DNA of 64,000 nucleotides from Brevibacillus sp. DP1.3A (GTDB lineage Bacteria > Bacillota > Bacilli > Brevibacillales > Brevibacillaceae), in assembly GCF_013284245.2 (NCBI RefSeq), contig NZ_CP085876.1, positions 4,986,001 to 5,050,000 on the forward strand, in the 5' to 3' direction. Of this stretch, positions 17,478-26,454 are shown piece after piece (the stretch's first letter is position 1; every line of letters starts with the position of its first letter). Both the position numbers and the translations under genes were made by a program. The notes below the pieces were generated by a model that was not told the DNA's origin, did not search any database, and saw only the letters and a list, made by a program, of their open reading frames with translations.

Positions 17478-18728
17478 CTAGAAGGTAGTCACACTTCGCG
17501 GCTTCTCAGGAACAGCGAACAGCCTATCCAAAATCAGAAGCTTTTCTGGAGCATCCAGCTCCAATTGGCCGTATTGATACAGTTTTTGGGCAGTTACTAC
17601 CCCCATCACGAGCGAAGAAAAATTCGAAATATCTAGCTGTACCGAAACGTCAGGCTCCACTGCCTCTCCTAATTCCGGACGTCCATCGACAAACTTGATG
17701 ACCCATGTTCCTTCATTCTCAGGCAGGAACGAATCGCGGATCGTCAGCTTTACATTTACCGTTTCCGAACCAAAACGGTGGTGGGACAACTGACGGAAAA
17801 ATCCCGGCACATCAATGATCCGATACATCAAACCGACTCCAGATACATGGCTCTCATGATAAATGCTCCACAATATCGAATCCGTTCCATTGCCTGGATC
17901 AGATAGCAACAAGTGAAAATCTTCGTCATGCGTCGTAAATTCGATCCGTTGAATCTGATCGGCCTGGCTACGCAGGAAAGAGAGCAGTTGTGCAAGTGCT
18001 TCGCGGCTCTCATACTGAAGCTCTCTTACTTCTATGTTGTTGAAGAGTTTGTTTTTTTCATGGGCGCTCTGGAACTGGAAAACGAGATAGCCGCTTAGCC
18101 TCCCTTCCTTTTTGTAGCCGACGGTAATCATTTCAGGACCATCGAGGAGTCTATCCCACTCTCGATCTGTTCGCTTGATCATGCCATGTGTTTGACGGGC
18201 GATTCGGTGATAGCAAGCAGACAGTTCTTCTTTGTCCTCTTTTCCTATATAGACGATTTTGTCCTTGCCTACAAACGGCAGGCTGGACGGCTTGAACTTG
18301 TATTGGTGAACCTTGGTCCCTATTCCAAAACCCATTTGCTTGTAAAAATCAACACGAAACGGATAGAGAGAGACCAGCGAGATTCCCCGCTCCCGATAGC
18401 TGGAAAGAAAACCTTGCAGCATCGTCATGGCCACTTTTTCCTTTTTATGCAAAAGGTCTACGGCGACCATCCCAATACCGCCAGTCAAAAGCGGTGTACC
18501 GTGAACATTCATAGGAAAATCGTACCATTTCATTATACCCGCTAGTCTTCCATCACGGTAGCATCCGTGGTAGCTGACATGTGGGTCGTTTTCGATCGTC
18601 TCCCTTACGCGTTCGGCAAATCGCTGTCTGCTCTCTGCACCCAGTAGATTGCTTCCAGGGTAGCTCATCGCTGCAATCCTAACGACCTCATCGATATCGT
18701 CAATTGAAACCGGTCGAATCTCCTCCAT
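17478..18728 (-). CDS. Eis-like GNAT N-acetyltransferase
   Basis: An acetyl-CoA-dependent N-acetyltransferase of the Eis type (about 416 residues). It has an N-terminal GNAT domain (IRPVSIDDIDEVVRIAAMSYP, GGIGMVAVDLLHKKEKVAMTMLQGFL, SLVSLYPFRVDFYKQMGFGIG), a second GNAT-like central region, and a C-terminal sterol-carrier-like domain (DISNFSSLVMGVVTAQKLYQYGQL). Eis relatives acetylate amines such as aminoglycosides or polyamines; the substrate here is unknown. The start at 18728 (MEEIRPV) is favoured by CAGGAG upstream; an ATG at 18764 has no ribosome-binding site. Confidence 0.85.
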   Translation of the reverse strand: MEEIRPVSIDDIDEVVRIAAMSYPGSNLLGAESRQRFAERVRETIENDPHVSYHGCYRDGRLAGIMKWYDFPMNVHGTPLLTGGIGMVAVDLLHKKEKVAMTMLQGFLSSYRERGISLVSLYPFRVDFYKQMGFGIGTKVHQYKFKPSSLPFVGKDKIVYIGKEDKEELSACYHRIARQTHGMIKRTDREWDRLLDGPEMITVGYKKEGRLSGYLVFQFQSAHEKNKLFNNIEVRELQYESREALAQLLSFLRSQADQIQRIEFTTHDEDFHLLLSDPGNGTDSILWSIYHESHVSGVGLMYRIIDVPGFFRQLSHHRFGSETVNVKLTIRDSFLPENEGTWVIKFVDGRPELGEAVEPDVSVQLDISNFSSLVMGVVTAQKLYQYGQLELDAPEKLLILDRLFAVPEKPRSVTTF

Positions 18729-18842
18729 CGTCTCATGCACTCCTGTCAGCAAAAATTTGGGCATCTAGGAAAATAGTATCGATGAATGCAACAACTGGCA
18801 ATATGTAGTTTGTATTTTTTGGAAAACTGTAACCAATTATTG

Positions 18843-18868
18843 AAAAAACGTCCGCACTCGGCGGACGT
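18843..18868 (-). terminator. Terminator of the DHA2 transporter gene
   Basis: ACGTCCGC / GCGGACGT stem followed by six T on the minus strand. Confidence 0.9.
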
Positions 18869-18875
18869 CTTCGAA

Positions 18876-20312
18876 TTAGTGTGTCTGTTTGACTCGGCTT
18901 CCTTTTGCGATCACAAGCGCCAGAACAAAGCTGCCTATCGCAAGCACTAATGTGCCTGTGAAGACCACATGAACACCGCTAGCCAATAAGTCTCGGATCT
19001 GTGCCAGCTGTGCCACTGGAATCGATCCGTGTTCAAAGGAAGCTCCTAAATTCGCATGACCACTTGCTACAGTCACCATGTTGAACAACATTCCGAATAC
19101 CGCTGCCCCAAAGGTTTGACTAAATGTACCCGTGAATGTATTGAGGGCAACCGCTGTCCCCCTCTTGTCGACTGCAACGGACGATTGAATTTTTACCATG
19201 ATGATCGGAGAAATGAGCCCCATTCCCAAACCAATTAAGCCTACAGCCACATAAATGAGGTATCCCGCTGACTGAGCGGACAAGAAGCTCAACAATGTTG
19301 TCGCTACGGTCAGAACGGCTGTCCCTGCCATAAACAATTGTTCAGCTCGCAGCTTGCCTAACAAGTTCCCGGCAAGGATAGAGCCGATCGTCCAGCATAC
19401 CGGCATCGGTGTCAGGACAAAGCCAGCCATTGTCGCACTTTCTCCCAAGACTCCCTGGCTCCAGATCGGCAAGTACACCACCATGCTGATTACAATTCCA
19501 TTGGTCAAGAGCGTCAGCAGATTGGTCATGGCCACGTTTCGATTGGTAAAAAGCGAAAGCGGAATCAGCGGCTCAGGCGATTTCTTCTCCACCGATATAA
19601 ACATCAGATAGGTCACCAAAGCAAATACGATCAAGGAAATCGTCACCGGACTGGTCCAGGATTGATTTTGGCTACCTGTTAACAAGGCATACAACAAGGC
19701 GATGGTCCCGAGCGAAAAAATAAGCGCGCCTGGATAATCGATATGGCGCTTTTCTTTGACGGAAAGCTTTTCCTTGTACAAAAAGACGAGCATGAAAAAT
19801 GATACGAGGCCAAAAGGCAAGTTAAGAAAAAAGATATAACGCCACGTCAGTGTATCGACTAAAAATCCTCCGACCAACGGACCTGCCACACCGGAAAGTC
19901 CCCATACAGCGCTAATCCAGCCCTGCGCTTTTGCTCTGGCAGTCTGCTCGGTGTACAAATCTCCAATGATAGTCATCGTAATCGGCATGACTGAACCTGC
20001 ACCCAAGCCTTGAATGGCACGGAAAACAATGAGCTGCCACATCGACGTCGCCACTCCACAAAGCGTGGAACCTAACAAAAAGATACCGATCCCGATTAGC
20101 AATACGTTTTTTCGGCCAAATAAATCAGCCAGCTTGCCGTAAATGGGAGCAGATACGGCAGTGGCAAGCATGTAGATGGCGTATACCCAGCTCACCTGTT
20201 CAAAGCCTGCCAAATCACTCGTAATACGTGGTACGGCTGTACTCACAATCGTTCCTTCCATCGCAGCAAGGAATGTCGAGAGCATAAGGGCAATCATAAT
20301 CTGTAGTCTCAT
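18876..20312 (-). CDS. DHA2-family multidrug efflux transporter (MFS)
   Basis: A proton-driven exporter of 478 residues with 14 predicted membrane helices, the EmrB/QacA layout. Signature segments are LDxT-like AAMEGTIVSTAVPRI in helix 1, GKLADLFGRKNVLLIG in loop 2-3, and GLGAGSVMPITMTIIGDLY in helix 4, followed by GPLVGGFLVDTLTWRYIFFLNLP. Substrate unknown; drugs or toxic organic compounds are typical. It is monocistronic with its own terminator and no adjacent regulator. Confidence 0.92.
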   Translation of the reverse strand: MRLQIMIALMLSTFLAAMEGTIVSTAVPRITSDLAGFEQVSWVYAIYMLATAVSAPIYGKLADLFGRKNVLLIGIGIFLLGSTLCGVATSMWQLIVFRAIQGLGAGSVMPITMTIIGDLYTEQTARAKAQGWISAVWGLSGVAGPLVGGFLVDTLTWRYIFFLNLPFGLVSFFMLVFLYKEKLSVKEKRHIDYPGALIFSLGTIALLYALLTGSQNQSWTSPVTISLIVFALVTYLMFISVEKKSPEPLIPLSLFTNRNVAMTNLLTLLTNGIVISMVVYLPIWSQGVLGESATMAGFVLTPMPVCWTIGSILAGNLLGKLRAEQLFMAGTAVLTVATTLLSFLSAQSAGYLIYVAVGLIGLGMGLISPIIMVKIQSSVAVDKRGTAVALNTFTGTFSQTFGAAVFGMLFNMVTVASGHANLGASFEHGSIPVAQLAQIRDLLASGVHVVFTGTLVLAIGSFVLALVIAKGSRVKQTH

Positions 20313-20417
20313 CTCGATCTCCTCTCTCTATCTACGCATGATCGCGAGCAGTGAAAAAGCATTGTCTAGTATATCACATTAGGGAACATGTTTTCGCCAA
20401 TCTTTCTCACCCAACGA

Positions 20418-20456
20418 AAAACCTCGTCTTGTCGATGACAAACGAGGCATTGTTTT
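20418..20456 (-). terminator. Terminator of the NUDIX gene
   Basis: CCTCGT with TTGTC pairs with GACAA and ACGAGG; the minus-strand 3' side ends in TTTTT. Confidence 0.85.
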
Positions 20457-20467
20457 TCTGATCAGGG

Positions 20468-21097
20468 TTATCGATTAGCTGCGCGTAGTTTCACAGCTGC
20501 AAACACCTGCTGGTAATAATGCACTTCATGTGGAACAAAGTCAGCGTTGGCCGCAATCATCGCTGTATCTTTTTGCTCACCATCTTCCGTTAGCAAAAAT
20601 CCATTCACCGTCATCTGCCCGATCTCGCCAGCAAACAACCGCTCTAGCTCATGCAGACTGACCCAAAACAGCCCTGTGACTTCTTCTTCCTGTACCCGGT
20701 ACTCGCGTAAGGGTTGATCGCATTCATACAAAAATGTATGGCACATTTCCTTATCAATGATGGAGGGGGCAACCATTACATCACGGATCACGCCTAGCTT
20801 GTCCAATTCCTCAAAGCTCACGGACAAGCCCAGCTCCTCCTCCAATTCCCGTACGCCGTCACATGGCTGTTCCGAAGCGAGAAGATGACCGGCAGAGGTG
20901 ATGTCAAGCAAGTTCGGACAAGTATCCTTTTGTGGATGTCTTTTTTGGAACAACAATTCGATCTGGTCATCTACTACGCGATAAATCCAGCAGTGAAAGG
21001 TTTGGTGCCACAGCCCCAAACGGTGTACTTCGCTACGCGCTTCTACCCCGATGTGCTGTCCTGCTTCGTCAAAAATGTCTAGCTGCTCTTCCTGCAT
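20468..21097 (-). CDS. NUDIX hydrolase
   Basis: A 209-residue NUDIX pyrophosphohydrolase. The Nudix box spans roughly residues 70-92: GHLLASEQPCDGVRELEEELG, with the conserved E and the R-E-x-x-E-E core. The N-terminal part (DEAGQHIGVEARSEVHRLGLWHQTFHCWIYR) is typical of the isopentenyl-diphosphate-isomerase-like branch (YfcD type), but its real substrate is unknown. The start at 21097 has GGGGTGG five bases upstream; a GTG three codons earlier overlaps that site. Confidence 0.88.
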   Translation of the reverse strand: MQEEQLDIFDEAGQHIGVEARSEVHRLGLWHQTFHCWIYRVVDDQIELLFQKRHPQKDTCPNLLDITSAGHLLASEQPCDGVRELEEELGLSVSFEELDKLGVIRDVMVAPSIIDKEMCHTFLYECDQPLREYRVQEEEVTGLFWVSLHELERLFAGEIGQMTVNGFLLTEDGEQKDTAMIAANADFVPHEVHYYQQVFAAVKLRAANR

Positions 21098-21189
21098 GTT
21101 TTCCACCCCATGACTTGTCTCTTGCGCATTTCTTTCCCCTAAGTTAGATTCCCGGTCCAGAGCGTAAATTCCTCTCTATTGACGTGACG

Positions 21190-21221
21190 AAAGAAGGGAC
21201 AGCGACAAACGCCATCCCTTC
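21190..21221 (-). terminator. Probable terminator of the first binding-protein gene
   Basis: AGAAGGGA / TCCCTTCT stem with a short T-rich tail on the minus strand, right after the stop at 21230. Confidence 0.6.
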
Positions 21222-21229
21222 TATCACCA

Positions 21230-22804
21230 TTAGTTGATCGATACTTCATCCAGCATCAAGTAGCCAACAGGGCTCAGCCAGAAGCCGTTTACATTCTTGG
21301 ATGTAACCGCCACATGGTCAATCGTGCGGATTGGAAGGATCGGTACTTCCTTCAGCTCGATTTCTTGCAGCTTTGCGTAAATTTCATTGCGTTTTTGTAC
21401 ATCTTTTTCGCGACGTCCTTCTTCAATCAGCTTGTCTATCTCTGGGTTGTTGTAGAACGCCATGTTACCTGCGCTGCCTTTCGAAGTGCTGTGGAAGACG
21501 TTGTACTGGTTGTAATCGCCATCCCCTGTTGCATTGCCCCAGCCCCCGATGAACATCGCATGCTCACCATTGTCTGTGTGCTCCAGATACGCACCGTATT
21601 CCATTACTTTGATCTCCAAATCAATGCCGATGCCTTTCAACTGTGACTGGATGACTTCTGCTACGTTCATGCGCTCTTTACGGTCGTCTGTCACGATGGA
21701 CGTCTTGAAACCGTTCGGGTAACCTGCTTCTGCGAGCAGTGCTTTTGCTGCATTGACGTCATACGAGTAATCCTGGAGATTCGGGTTGTAGCCGATTACT
21801 TTTGGTGACATAGAGGAAACAGCTTGTGTTCCTACATTGTTGTATACCCCTTGTACAATGGCTTGTTTTTCGATAGCATGCGCGACAGCTTGACGTACGC
21901 GTACATCATCAAATGGCTTCTTCTGCACGTTAAAGCCAATATAATCCACACCCAAGCCTTCTGCACGCACCATGTTCATGCCAGGAGATGCCTGTGCACG
22001 CTCTACTTCCGTCACTGGAAGCTGATCGCCGATGTGCGCTTCGCCTGCTTCGATCATCGCTACGCGTGTCGTATCTTCTGGCACGACCTTGTACAATACT
22101 TCATCTACCTTTGGCTTTTCACCCCAGTAGGTATCATTTTTCGAGAGTTTCATATCTTGACCCGGTGCCCACGATGTAAATTTGAAAGGTCCGGTTCCTA
22201 CAGGCTGCTTCGCCAATGTATCGGAATGCTCGGCGATTGCTTTCGGGCTGATGATGCTTCCTTCTGAGCTAGCCAAGATGGAGAGCAGCGGTGCAAAAGG
22301 ATACTCCAGCGCGAAATGTACAGTCTTGTCATCCACGATCTTGATTTCTTTGATCATGGAGAAGTTGGATGCACGCGGTGATGCCACCTTTGGATCGAGT
22401 ACACGTTCGAACGTCTTTTTCACAGCTTCTGCTGTAAAGGGTGTACCATCGTGGAACGTAACGCCCTCACGGAGCTTAAACTCCCATGTCAAGTCGTCGA
22501 GCTGTTTCCATTCAGTAGCGAGTGTAGGCTTGTACTCGCCGTTTTTATCACGAGACACCAAGCTCTCATACACTTTTCCATACACATAGTTTGCCGAAGG
22601 AATATTAGAAATGAAATGCGGGTCCAAATTGTTGGCGTCTGCCTTGCGGGCTACAATCAGGGTTCCCCCTTCTTTCGGAGCTTCTGTAGCAGTTGTATTT
22701 GTTGAACCGGATTGCTCCGAGCTCGCACCACCACATCCAGTCAGCGCAACACTAACCGTCAATGTCAGAGCCAACAAGGAACCGACCATGCGCGTTTTCT
22801 TCAT
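21230..22804 (-). CDS. Family 5 solute-binding lipoprotein (copy 1)
   Basis: A 524-residue binding protein of the dipeptide/oligopeptide/nickel class (SBP family 5). The signal peptide ends in a lipobox with Cys24 (LTVSVALTGC). The family core is clear: RKADANNLDPHFISN, LTWEFKLREGVTFHDGTPFTAEAVKKTFERV, VGTGPFKFTSWAPGQDMKLSKNDTYWG and NVQKKPFDDVRVRQAVAHAIEKQAIV. It is one of four paralogues within 9 kb, none encoded beside a permease, and probably serves the permease at 57.3-61.2 kb. Transcription is from its own promoter with two 16-bp activator repeats at 22887-22923. Substrate unknown. Confidence 0.93.
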   Translation of the reverse strand: MKKTRMVGSLLALTLTVSVALTGCGGASSEQSGSTNTTATEAPKEGGTLIVARKADANNLDPHFISNIPSANYVYGKVYESLVSRDKNGEYKPTLATEWKQLDDLTWEFKLREGVTFHDGTPFTAEAVKKTFERVLDPKVASPRASNFSMIKEIKIVDDKTVHFALEYPFAPLLSILASSEGSIISPKAIAEHSDTLAKQPVGTGPFKFTSWAPGQDMKLSKNDTYWGEKPKVDEVLYKVVPEDTTRVAMIEAGEAHIGDQLPVTEVERAQASPGMNMVRAEGLGVDYIGFNVQKKPFDDVRVRQAVAHAIEKQAIVQGVYNNVGTQAVSSMSPKVIGYNPNLQDYSYDVNAAKALLAEAGYPNGFKTSIVTDDRKERMNVAEVIQSQLKGIGIDLEIKVMEYGAYLEHTDNGEHAMFIGGWGNATGDGDYNQYNVFHSTSKGSAGNMAFYNNPEIDKLIEEGRREKDVQKRNEIYAKLQEIELKEVPILPIRTIDHVAVTSKNVNGFWLSPVGYLMLDEVSIN

Positions 22805-22860
22805 TTGTGTCTACCCCCTGTAGAATACTGTCGAAAATTCTGAATGTATTTCTTATTTGC

Positions 22861-22923
22861 ATTATACGGTAGATTTTCAACCGAACCTTTCAGCATCTTT
22901 ACATCAATTTATAATATTTTTAC
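22861..22923 (-). promoter_or_regulatory. Activator-type promoter of binding-protein copy 1
   Basis: Two direct repeats, CTTTCAGCATCTTTAC (22887-22902) and TTTATAATATTTTTAC (22908-22923), start 21 bp apart. A TATAAT -10 box on the minus strand lies at 22866-22861, exactly 20 bp from the nearer repeat; there is no good -35 hexamer. The pattern recurs at five other promoters in this window. Confidence 0.75.
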
Positions 22924-22976
22924 TTTTATTTAATTTTGTACAGATGAAAATACATTGATACCGTAGCTTCGGTGGA

Positions 22977-23051
22977 GAAGCGTGTTTCCAGTCTTCGCTT
23001 CGGCCTCCGCTCGGTCGGGCTCCAGAGGCGCTATGACTGGAAACACGCTTC
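22977..23051. repeat. Long-hairpin repeat element, copy A
   Basis: A 75-bp element with perfect 17-bp terminal inverted repeats, GAAGCGTGTTTCCAGTC and its complement. Internal segments CGCTTCGGCCTCCGC and AGCGCCTCTGGAGCCCG are shared with copy B at 23241-23440, there in inverted order. No coding capacity. Confidence 0.75.
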
Positions 23052-23240
23052 TTTGACGTTGCTTTTGTCTATTTTTCGATCTATGTATGAAAAGCAACAA
23101 GAAAATGTTTGAAGGTTCTTCATGATTGTTCTTCTGTAGCATTCTAATGTATGGATTTGCTATGAAAAACACTTTATAGTTAGTTAAGTAATTAATTGTC
23201 GCCTTGAATCTACTTTCAAGATGTTACCAAAGCTACGCCG

Positions 23241-23440
23241 GAAGAAGTGCATTTCCAGTCCAAGCGCCTCTGGAGCCCGCCCCAGCGTAGGAATTCATGG
23301 TGGGGAATTTCAGCTTCACTTATGAACTACCTCCTCGAAACTTCTACGTTTGAAGCGCTCCCGCCATTTATTCCGAAGCGAGCAGTCAATCCCCCCTTGC
23401 GGGGCGGAGGCCGAAGCGTAGACTGGAAAGGCGCTTCTTC
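23241..23440. repeat. Long-hairpin repeat element, copy B
   Basis: A 200-bp element with near-perfect 20-bp ends (GAAGAAGTGCATTTCCAGTC and GACTGGAAAGGCGCTTCTTC). Its ends and subterminal blocks match copy A but in opposite orientation, and it has a longer middle that includes CAATCCCCCCTTGC. It is probably a MITE-like or REP-like non-coding repeat; no target duplication was identified. Confidence 0.7.
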
Positions 23441-23470
23441 CTTCACTACGGCTACTTTTATTAACAAATG

Positions 23471-23509
23471 AAAAATCCGACCTCCCCAAGAAGCCTTGGA
23501 AGATCGGAT
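23471..23509 (-). terminator. Terminator of the SBP3-SBP2-amidohydrolase operon
   Basis: ATCCGA...CCAAG / CCTTGG...TCGGAT hairpin with a five-T tail on the minus strand. Confidence 0.75.
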
Positions 23510-23524
23510 CACATCTTACTATCT

Positions 23525-24748
23525 TTATGATTGTTTCTGCCAAACCATCTTGCCCGAGAAAACCACCGCTTCCTTCGGAGATAGTCTAGCCACAGCCTCG
23601 GCGGAGCATTTGGCACGGACGAAAACCGCATTTGCTTCGTCTCCGACTTTTGGCCAAACCTGATTCCCAGCTTGGTCCAGTGGAGTCACGCCACCTGTAA
23701 CGAATCCCAGTGCTCGCGATAGAGATCGCTCATCAATCCAACGGAACCGTTCAGCCAGACGGTTTGCTTTTTGCAGCATATCTCCGGTTCCAAATGGGTC
23801 CCAGTGATCGGTGATGTTGTCATTGCCCAATCCAACATGAACGCCCTTGGCATGAAGCAATGGAATCGGGATGGTCGGCATATCAATGGGAACAGCTGAC
23901 ATGACAGCGATTTGCTGTTCGGCAAAAAGCTCCGCAACCTCTTCTACCACAGCAGTCGGAACCTCTCCTAGCCCATAAGCATGACTGACAGTGACTCGCC
24001 CTTGCCACCCCGCATCCTTCGTCATAGCAGCCAGCTTTTTCATAATATAAACACCCAAATGTCCAGGCTCGTGCAAGTGCAGGTCAACATCCGCATTCGC
24101 TTCCACCGCTATGTCCATCATCGTATCAAGAGATTTCTCGATATCATCGTCAAACGTGGCAGGATCGACACCACCGACGAGGCCGGCTCCATGCTTCATC
24201 GCCTCACGGACGAGGGCAACGGAATCACTGCGGAGCAAACCATGTTGGGGAAACGCGACAATTTCCCAGGAAAGTTTTTCACGGTAAGTTGCCAATGCTT
24301 CCAATGTGGCTTCCAGGTTCTTCAACCCAATGACCGGGTCAATGTTGCAATGGGTTCGCACGTGAGTAGCACCGTGTGATTGCACTAACTCCAGCAGCTT
24401 TTCTGCACGCTCACGAGCGACGGGAAGCTGGCGGGGCAGCAATTCCTGCTCTTGTTCGATTCGAAAAAAACGATTGGGAGCAGGAAGAACGGCTTGCCAC
24501 GGACCTCCATAAAATGTTTTGTCCAAATGAATGTGCATTTCCCGGAAAGAAGGAAGCATCAGTAAGCCTTGTGCATCCCACACAGATACCCCATCGGGTA
24601 TACCAGAAGAAGCAGGTACGATTTTCTCCACGCGACCGTCCGTGAGCAAGACATGAAAACGCTCCGTCTTTGTTCCCGTCGCGATGCCATTCGCCTCTGT
24701 ATAACCACATTCCAGACTCGCATTTTTGATCCACAAGCTTTCTTTCAT
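23525..24748 (-). CDS. CodA-like amidohydrolase (copy 1)
   Basis: A metal-dependent hydrolase of the cytosine-deaminase branch, about 407 residues. Metal ligands are visible as HIHLDKT (about 69), the central His in DLHLHEPGHLG (about 210), His in VTVSHAYGLG (about 242) and Asp in LGNDNITDHWDPFGTGDML (about 305). EIVAFPQHGLL also matches CodA. At the position corresponding to the CodA catalytic Glu it keeps Glu (HLHE), unlike the four other copies in this window. It is the last gene of an operon with two binding proteins. The ATG at 24748 matches paralogue starts. The substrate is unknown, probably a cyclic amidine or amide. Confidence 0.88.
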   Translation of the reverse strand: MKESLWIKNASLECGYTEANGIATGTKTERFHVLLTDGRVEKIVPASSGIPDGVSVWDAQGLLMLPSFREMHIHLDKTFYGGPWQAVLPAPNRFFRIEQEQELLPRQLPVARERAEKLLELVQSHGATHVRTHCNIDPVIGLKNLEATLEALATYREKLSWEIVAFPQHGLLRSDSVALVREAMKHGAGLVGGVDPATFDDDIEKSLDTMMDIAVEANADVDLHLHEPGHLGVYIMKKLAAMTKDAGWQGRVTVSHAYGLGEVPTAVVEEVAELFAEQQIAVMSAVPIDMPTIPIPLLHAKGVHVGLGNDNITDHWDPFGTGDMLQKANRLAERFRWIDERSLSRALGFVTGGVTPLDQAGNQVWPKVGDEANAVFVRAKCSAEAVARLSPKEAVVFSGKMVWQKQS

Positions 24749-24783
24749 GCTCCGTCCCATCCTTTTCTCTCTAAATGTTTGCG

Positions 24784-26355
24784 TTATTCAATCGTAATGC
24801 CATTGATCATCATGTACCCAGAAGGGCTGATCCAGAAGCCTTTGATGTTTTTGGCGACTGCAGCGACATGCTCAAGATTGCGGATTGGGACGATTGGTGC
24901 TTCTTGCTTTTCAATCTCTAGCGCCTTTGCATAGATTTGCTTGCGCTTTTCCGTATCCTGCTCGCGGCGCCCCTCTTCGATCAGCTTGTCCACTTCTTTA
25001 TTCACGTAGAACGTTGTGTTTCCACCTTTGCCCAAAGAGCTGGAGTGGAACAGATTGTACTGGTTGTAGTCAGCGTCACCAGTGGCATTGCCCCAGCCGC
25101 TGATGAACAGCTCTGTTTCACCGTTGTCTTCAGCATCTAAATAGGCTCCATACTCAAGCACTTTTACCTCTACTTCAATGCCGATTCCCTTTAATTGGGA
25201 CTGGATTACTTCCGCTGCATTAATCCGTTCCTTGCGATCGCCTGTCCACAAGGTTGTCTTGAAGCCGTCCGGATAGCCTGCTTCTTTCAACAGAGCCTTC
25301 GCCTTGTTCGGATCGAACTCGTATCCTTTTAACGCCTCATCGTATCCAAGAACCTTCGGACTCATTGCGGAATTCGCTTTCGTTCCGACATCGTTGTACA
25401 CACCTTTGATGATCGCATCGGTCTCAATCGCATAGTTGATCGCCTGGCGAACACGGGCGTCGTCAAACGGTTTTTTCTTGGTATTGAACCCGATGAAATC
25501 TGTCCCTAAGCCCTCTGTCCGATACAAGCTCATATGAGGGGAATTACTGACGCGGTCTATTTCTGTCACCGGCAATGGTTCAGCGATGTGCGCCTCTCCC
25601 GTCTCTACCATGGCTACGCGTGTCGTGTCCTCTGGCACGACTTTGAAGACGGCCTTCTTGAATTTTACCTTTTCTCCCCAGTAGTTGTCATTTTTCACGA
25701 GTACGATCTCTTGGCCAGGTGTCCACGATTCGAATACGAACGGCCCTGTACCGACGGGATGTTTGCTCAGCTCCTTGCCGTATTGCTCAATTGCTTTTGG
25801 ACTAATGATGCTGCCTTCGTGGTTGGCGAGGATCGACAGCAATGGGGAATACGGGTAGGCTAGCTTGAAATGAACGGTGTAATCATCCACTACCTTGACT
25901 TCCGATACCATCTTGAACTGAGTCGCACGTGGAGAGGCGACCTTTTCATCGAGGACGCGTGCGAATGTTGCTTTCACCGCCTCGGCGTTAAACGGCGTAC
26001 CATCGTGGAAGTTGACTCCCTGACGCAGCTTGAACTCCCAGGTGACATCATCCAACTGCTTCCATTCCGTGGCGAGCATCGGTTTGAACGCCATGTTATC
26101 ATCTCGCTGGACGAGACCTTCGTACACTTTGTGATGGACCACACTCGCTGCATTGATCGCTGAAATAAAGTGCGGGTCTAGATTATTTGCGTCAGACTGA
26201 CGTGCAATCACCAGCGTCTGATCTGTTGCGGGAGCTTCCTTTGCAGCCGGAGTCCCTGCCGCACCTTGCTCTGTACCTGATGAACAGCCTGTAAGCACGA
26301 GGCCAACGCTCAGGATACCTGCCAGCATTGAACCTAGCATCTTCTGTTTTTTCAT
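24784..26355 (-). CDS. Family 5 solute-binding lipoprotein (copy 2)
   Basis: A 523-residue lipoprotein, lipobox Cys24 (VGLVLTGC), with the same family-5 blocks as copy 1: ARQSDANNLDPHFIS, VTWEFKLRQGVNFHDGTPFNAEAV, VGTGPFVFESWTPGQEIVLVKNDNYWG. It lacks its own copy of the activator repeats and follows copy 3 by 99 bp on the same strand, so it is probably in that operon. The CodA-like gene follows 35 bp downstream. An inverted repeat lies between copies 3 and 2. Confidence 0.92.
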   Translation of the reverse strand: MKKQKMLGSMLAGILSVGLVLTGCSSGTEQGAAGTPAAKEAPATDQTLVIARQSDANNLDPHFISAINAASVVHHKVYEGLVQRDDNMAFKPMLATEWKQLDDVTWEFKLRQGVNFHDGTPFNAEAVKATFARVLDEKVASPRATQFKMVSEVKVVDDYTVHFKLAYPYSPLLSILANHEGSIISPKAIEQYGKELSKHPVGTGPFVFESWTPGQEIVLVKNDNYWGEKVKFKKAVFKVVPEDTTRVAMVETGEAHIAEPLPVTEIDRVSNSPHMSLYRTEGLGTDFIGFNTKKKPFDDARVRQAINYAIETDAIIKGVYNDVGTKANSAMSPKVLGYDEALKGYEFDPNKAKALLKEAGYPDGFKTTLWTGDRKERINAAEVIQSQLKGIGIEVEVKVLEYGAYLDAEDNGETELFISGWGNATGDADYNQYNLFHSSSLGKGGNTTFYVNKEVDKLIEEGRREQDTEKRKQIYAKALEIEKQEAPIVPIRNLEHVAAVAKNIKGFWISPSGYMMINGITIE

Positions 26356-26391
26356 AGACTCGCCCCCATTTTATTCCTCTTTGTATAATCA

Positions 26392-26431
26392 ATCAGCATA
26401 GCTCGTTCCCAATGGGCGAAGCTATGCTGAT
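26392..26431 (-). repeat. Intercistronic hairpin between binding-protein copies 3 and 2
   Basis: ATCAGCATAGCT and AGCTATGCTGAT form a perfect 12-bp stem with a 16-base loop. The minus-strand 3' side has no T run, so it is more likely an mRNA stability or processing hairpin, or an operator, than a terminator. Confidence 0.6.
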
Positions 26432-26454
26432 CATGAAGCACTTTTTGCTGAAAA

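Larger units (their letters stand above)
22805..23524. other. 720-bp intergenic region, no gene
   Basis: No credible coding sequence. From left to right it holds the leader and promoter of the first binding-protein gene, its activator repeats (22887-22923), a 75-bp long-hairpin element (22977-23051), an AT-rich spacer, a second 200-bp element of the same family in opposite orientation (23241-23440), and the terminator of the amidohydrolase gene. Short open frames inside the elements have no ribosome-binding sites and follow the repeat structure. Confidence 0.8.

Noticed and set aside
22977-23440. Hairpin elements considered as insertion sequences
   Set aside because: They are only 75 and 200 bp long and contain no transposase; at most they are MITE-like.
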